Positions 63,442-64,000 of a stretch of DNA of 64,000 nt are shown here, one piece after another. The notes under the pieces were generated by a model. The model was not told where the DNA came from. It was given only the letters and a program-made list of their open reading frames with translations, and did not search any database. How positions within the stretch are numbered: the first letter of the stretch is position 1; each line of letters opens with the position of its first letter. This DNA is from Herbiconiux sp. (GTDB taxonomy: Bacteria; Actinomycetota; Actinomycetes; Actinomycetales; Microbacteriaceae). The stretch spans positions 434,001 through 498,000 of the forward strand of contig NZ_SCVE01000012.1 of the NCBI RefSeq assembly GCF_004297105.1, written 5' to 3'. A program made the translations under genes and the position numbers.

Positions 63442-63641
63442 CGCACGACCTCGATGCGCAGACCCAGCACGGTGGCCACGGCGACGACTGTGCCGATACT
63501 CACCCCGGGATCACCGCTCTCCAGATCGCGGAGCGTGCGGTCGGAGATGCCCGCGAGCTCGGCAACCTGCACCTGCGTGAGCTTCTCTGCACGCCGTGAG
63601 GCGCGGAGGGTCGAACCAATATCATTCACAGAGATAAGCAC
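63438..63641 (-). CDS. hipB: HipB-like Xre-family antitoxin
   Basis: A 67-residue helix-turn-helix protein: DIGSTLRASRRAEKLTQVQV, then AELAGISDRTLRDLESG and a closing helix TVVAVATVLGLRIEVV. The antitoxin-before-toxin order and ATGA overlap with hipA identify it. It should repress the pair by binding the three 18-bp sites upstream. It is on the short side for HipB, lacking the long C-terminal extension. Confidence 0.93.
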   Translation of the reverse strand: MLISVNDIGSTLRASRRAEKLTQVQVAELAGISDRTLRDLESGDPGVSIGTVVAVATVLGLRIEVVR

Positions 63642-63642
63642 T

Positions 63643-63780
63643 TCGGCAGAATCCTTCCGTTTTCGCGTCTCACAAGACAGATTAGCTCATCACGTAGGCA
63701 AATCGGAGATATTCTGCCGAAATAGCTCCCAAACCCGAGTGATCACAGCCTCCGAGATGGAATCGGCATGATCCTGCCGA
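63643..63780. promoter_or_regulatory. Three hipBA operators, 60 bp apart
   Basis: TCGGCA-N6-TGCCGA-type sites start at 63643 (TCGGCAGAATCCTTCCGT), 63703 (TCGGAGATATTCTGCCGA) and 63763 (TCGGCATGATCCTGCCGA). The first touches the hipB start codon, and the spacing is exactly 60 bases each time. The form (short dyads with a six-to-eight-base spacer) is like HipB operators, and the even spacing suggests looping or stacked binding. Confidence 0.75.
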
Positions 63781-63791
63781 TTCCATCTCGG
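63752..63791. terminator. Long perfect hairpin overlapping the third hipBA operator
   Basis: Arms 63752-63768 and 63775-63791 pair perfectly over 17 bases around TGATCC. The stem stands 3 bases after the stop of the minus-strand gene at the window edge, as a terminator would, but has no T-run. Its inner 6 bp on each side are the third hipBA operator, so the element may serve both purposes. Confidence 0.6.
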
Positions 63792-63793
63792 GA

Positions 63794-64000
63794 CTACCAG
63801 GTGAGGGTGCCTCCCAGGTGGGGCTGGAGGGCGATGAGGTCGTCGCTCGAGCCCGCCACGTCGGAGGGGGCCACGATCCAGTCGGGGCCCGCCAGGAAAC
63901 GCGCGGGTTCGAGACTGCCGGCGTTCAGGGCAAGCACGCGCGCGGCATCCGCGGGGCTCGCGAAGAGCATGACGCGGAGGTCGGACGGGAGGCAGGTCGC
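63794..64000 (-). CDS. C-terminal end of an unknown protein (cut by window edge)
   Basis: The last 68 codons of a minus-strand gene, open to the end of the window. Visible segments are SDLRVMLFASPADAARVLAL, FLAGPDWIVAPSDVAGSSDD and the terminus HLGGTLTW before TAG. Codon use (GC-rich third positions) is normal for this genome, supporting a real gene. No family is recognised; the alternation of short strands and the ending resemble many small actinobacterial lipoproteins, but this cannot be shown. Confidence 0.65.
   Translation of the reverse strand, partial: ATCLPSDLRVMLFASPADAARVLALNAGSLEPARFLAGPDWIVAPSDVAGSSDDLIALQPHLGGTLTW

Overview
The window is a high-GC actinobacterial chromosome segment. 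Gene content, very dense packing with ATGA or GTGA stop/start overlaps, GTG starts and the conserved pheA-serS neighbourhood all fit Actinomycetota. The overall style suggests Microbacteriaceae, but this is an inference and no rRNA is present to prove it. No transposase, integrase, phage structural gene or CRISPR array was seen. No gene-free gap is longer than about 250 bases.

Layout. (1) 1-2.5 kb: end of a P1B-type metal ATPase, a double universal stress protein and an Acg-like nitroreductase. (2) 2.5-6.2 kb: a DUF445 membrane protein and a divergent LysR/MFS pair. (3) 6.2-14.6 kb: a carbohydrate-utilisation locus with a LacI regulator, two matching tandem operators, an ABC importer, a GH31 alpha-xylosidase and a GH1 beta-glucosidase. 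It probably serves isoprimeverose or xyloglucan oligosaccharides. (4) 14.6-18.4 kb: an MFS drug exporter, an HTH/DUF3887-like protein, a broken CPBP protease gene and an alpha/beta hydrolase. (5) 18.4-25 kb: two tRNA-Ser genes, tandem LCP cell-wall ligases, a yefM-yoeB toxin-antitoxin pair, a HAD phosphatase and serS, all on the minus strand. (6) 25-37.7 kb: two diacylglycerol-kinase paralogues, a LysR-sensor-like protein with DUF5997, a maltokinase-like kinase, a NUDIX hydrolase, pheA, pgm, hydrolases, a lipoprotein amidase, vapBC and a VanY-type peptidase. Several intergenic spaces here carry long, nearly perfect inverted repeats. (7) 37.7-62.2 kb: the most interesting region. (8) 62.2-64 kb: hipBA with three evenly spaced operators, then the end of an unknown gene.

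The 24-kb region (7) runs on one strand: a 2028-residue membrane-anchored protein with Ig-like and fibronectin III repeats, a MoxR ATPase, DUF58, a TgpA-like protein whose catalytic Cys is replaced by Asp, a zinc-ribbon/RDD/FHA protein, a PP2C phosphatase, an FHA protein, a Ser/Thr kinase, an FHA protein with an HTH-like tail, a 1490-residue EssC/EccC-type ATPase with an N-terminal FHA domain, two WXG100 proteins (one fused to a long Gly/Ala repeat domain) and two small cytosolic proteins. The first part resembles the PFNA cluster known from bifidobacteria (kinase, fn3, AAA-ATPase, DUF58, transglutaminase; recalled, not searched). Here it continues into type VII secretion genes. An identical 16-bp palindrome lies before the first gene and, inverted, before the first WXG100 gene, suggesting one regulon. 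No EccB, EccD, EccE or MycP was found, so this may be a minimal or divergent phospho-regulated type VII system. vapBC and hipBA flank it.

All functions are read from sequence motifs and family knowledge; no database search was run.
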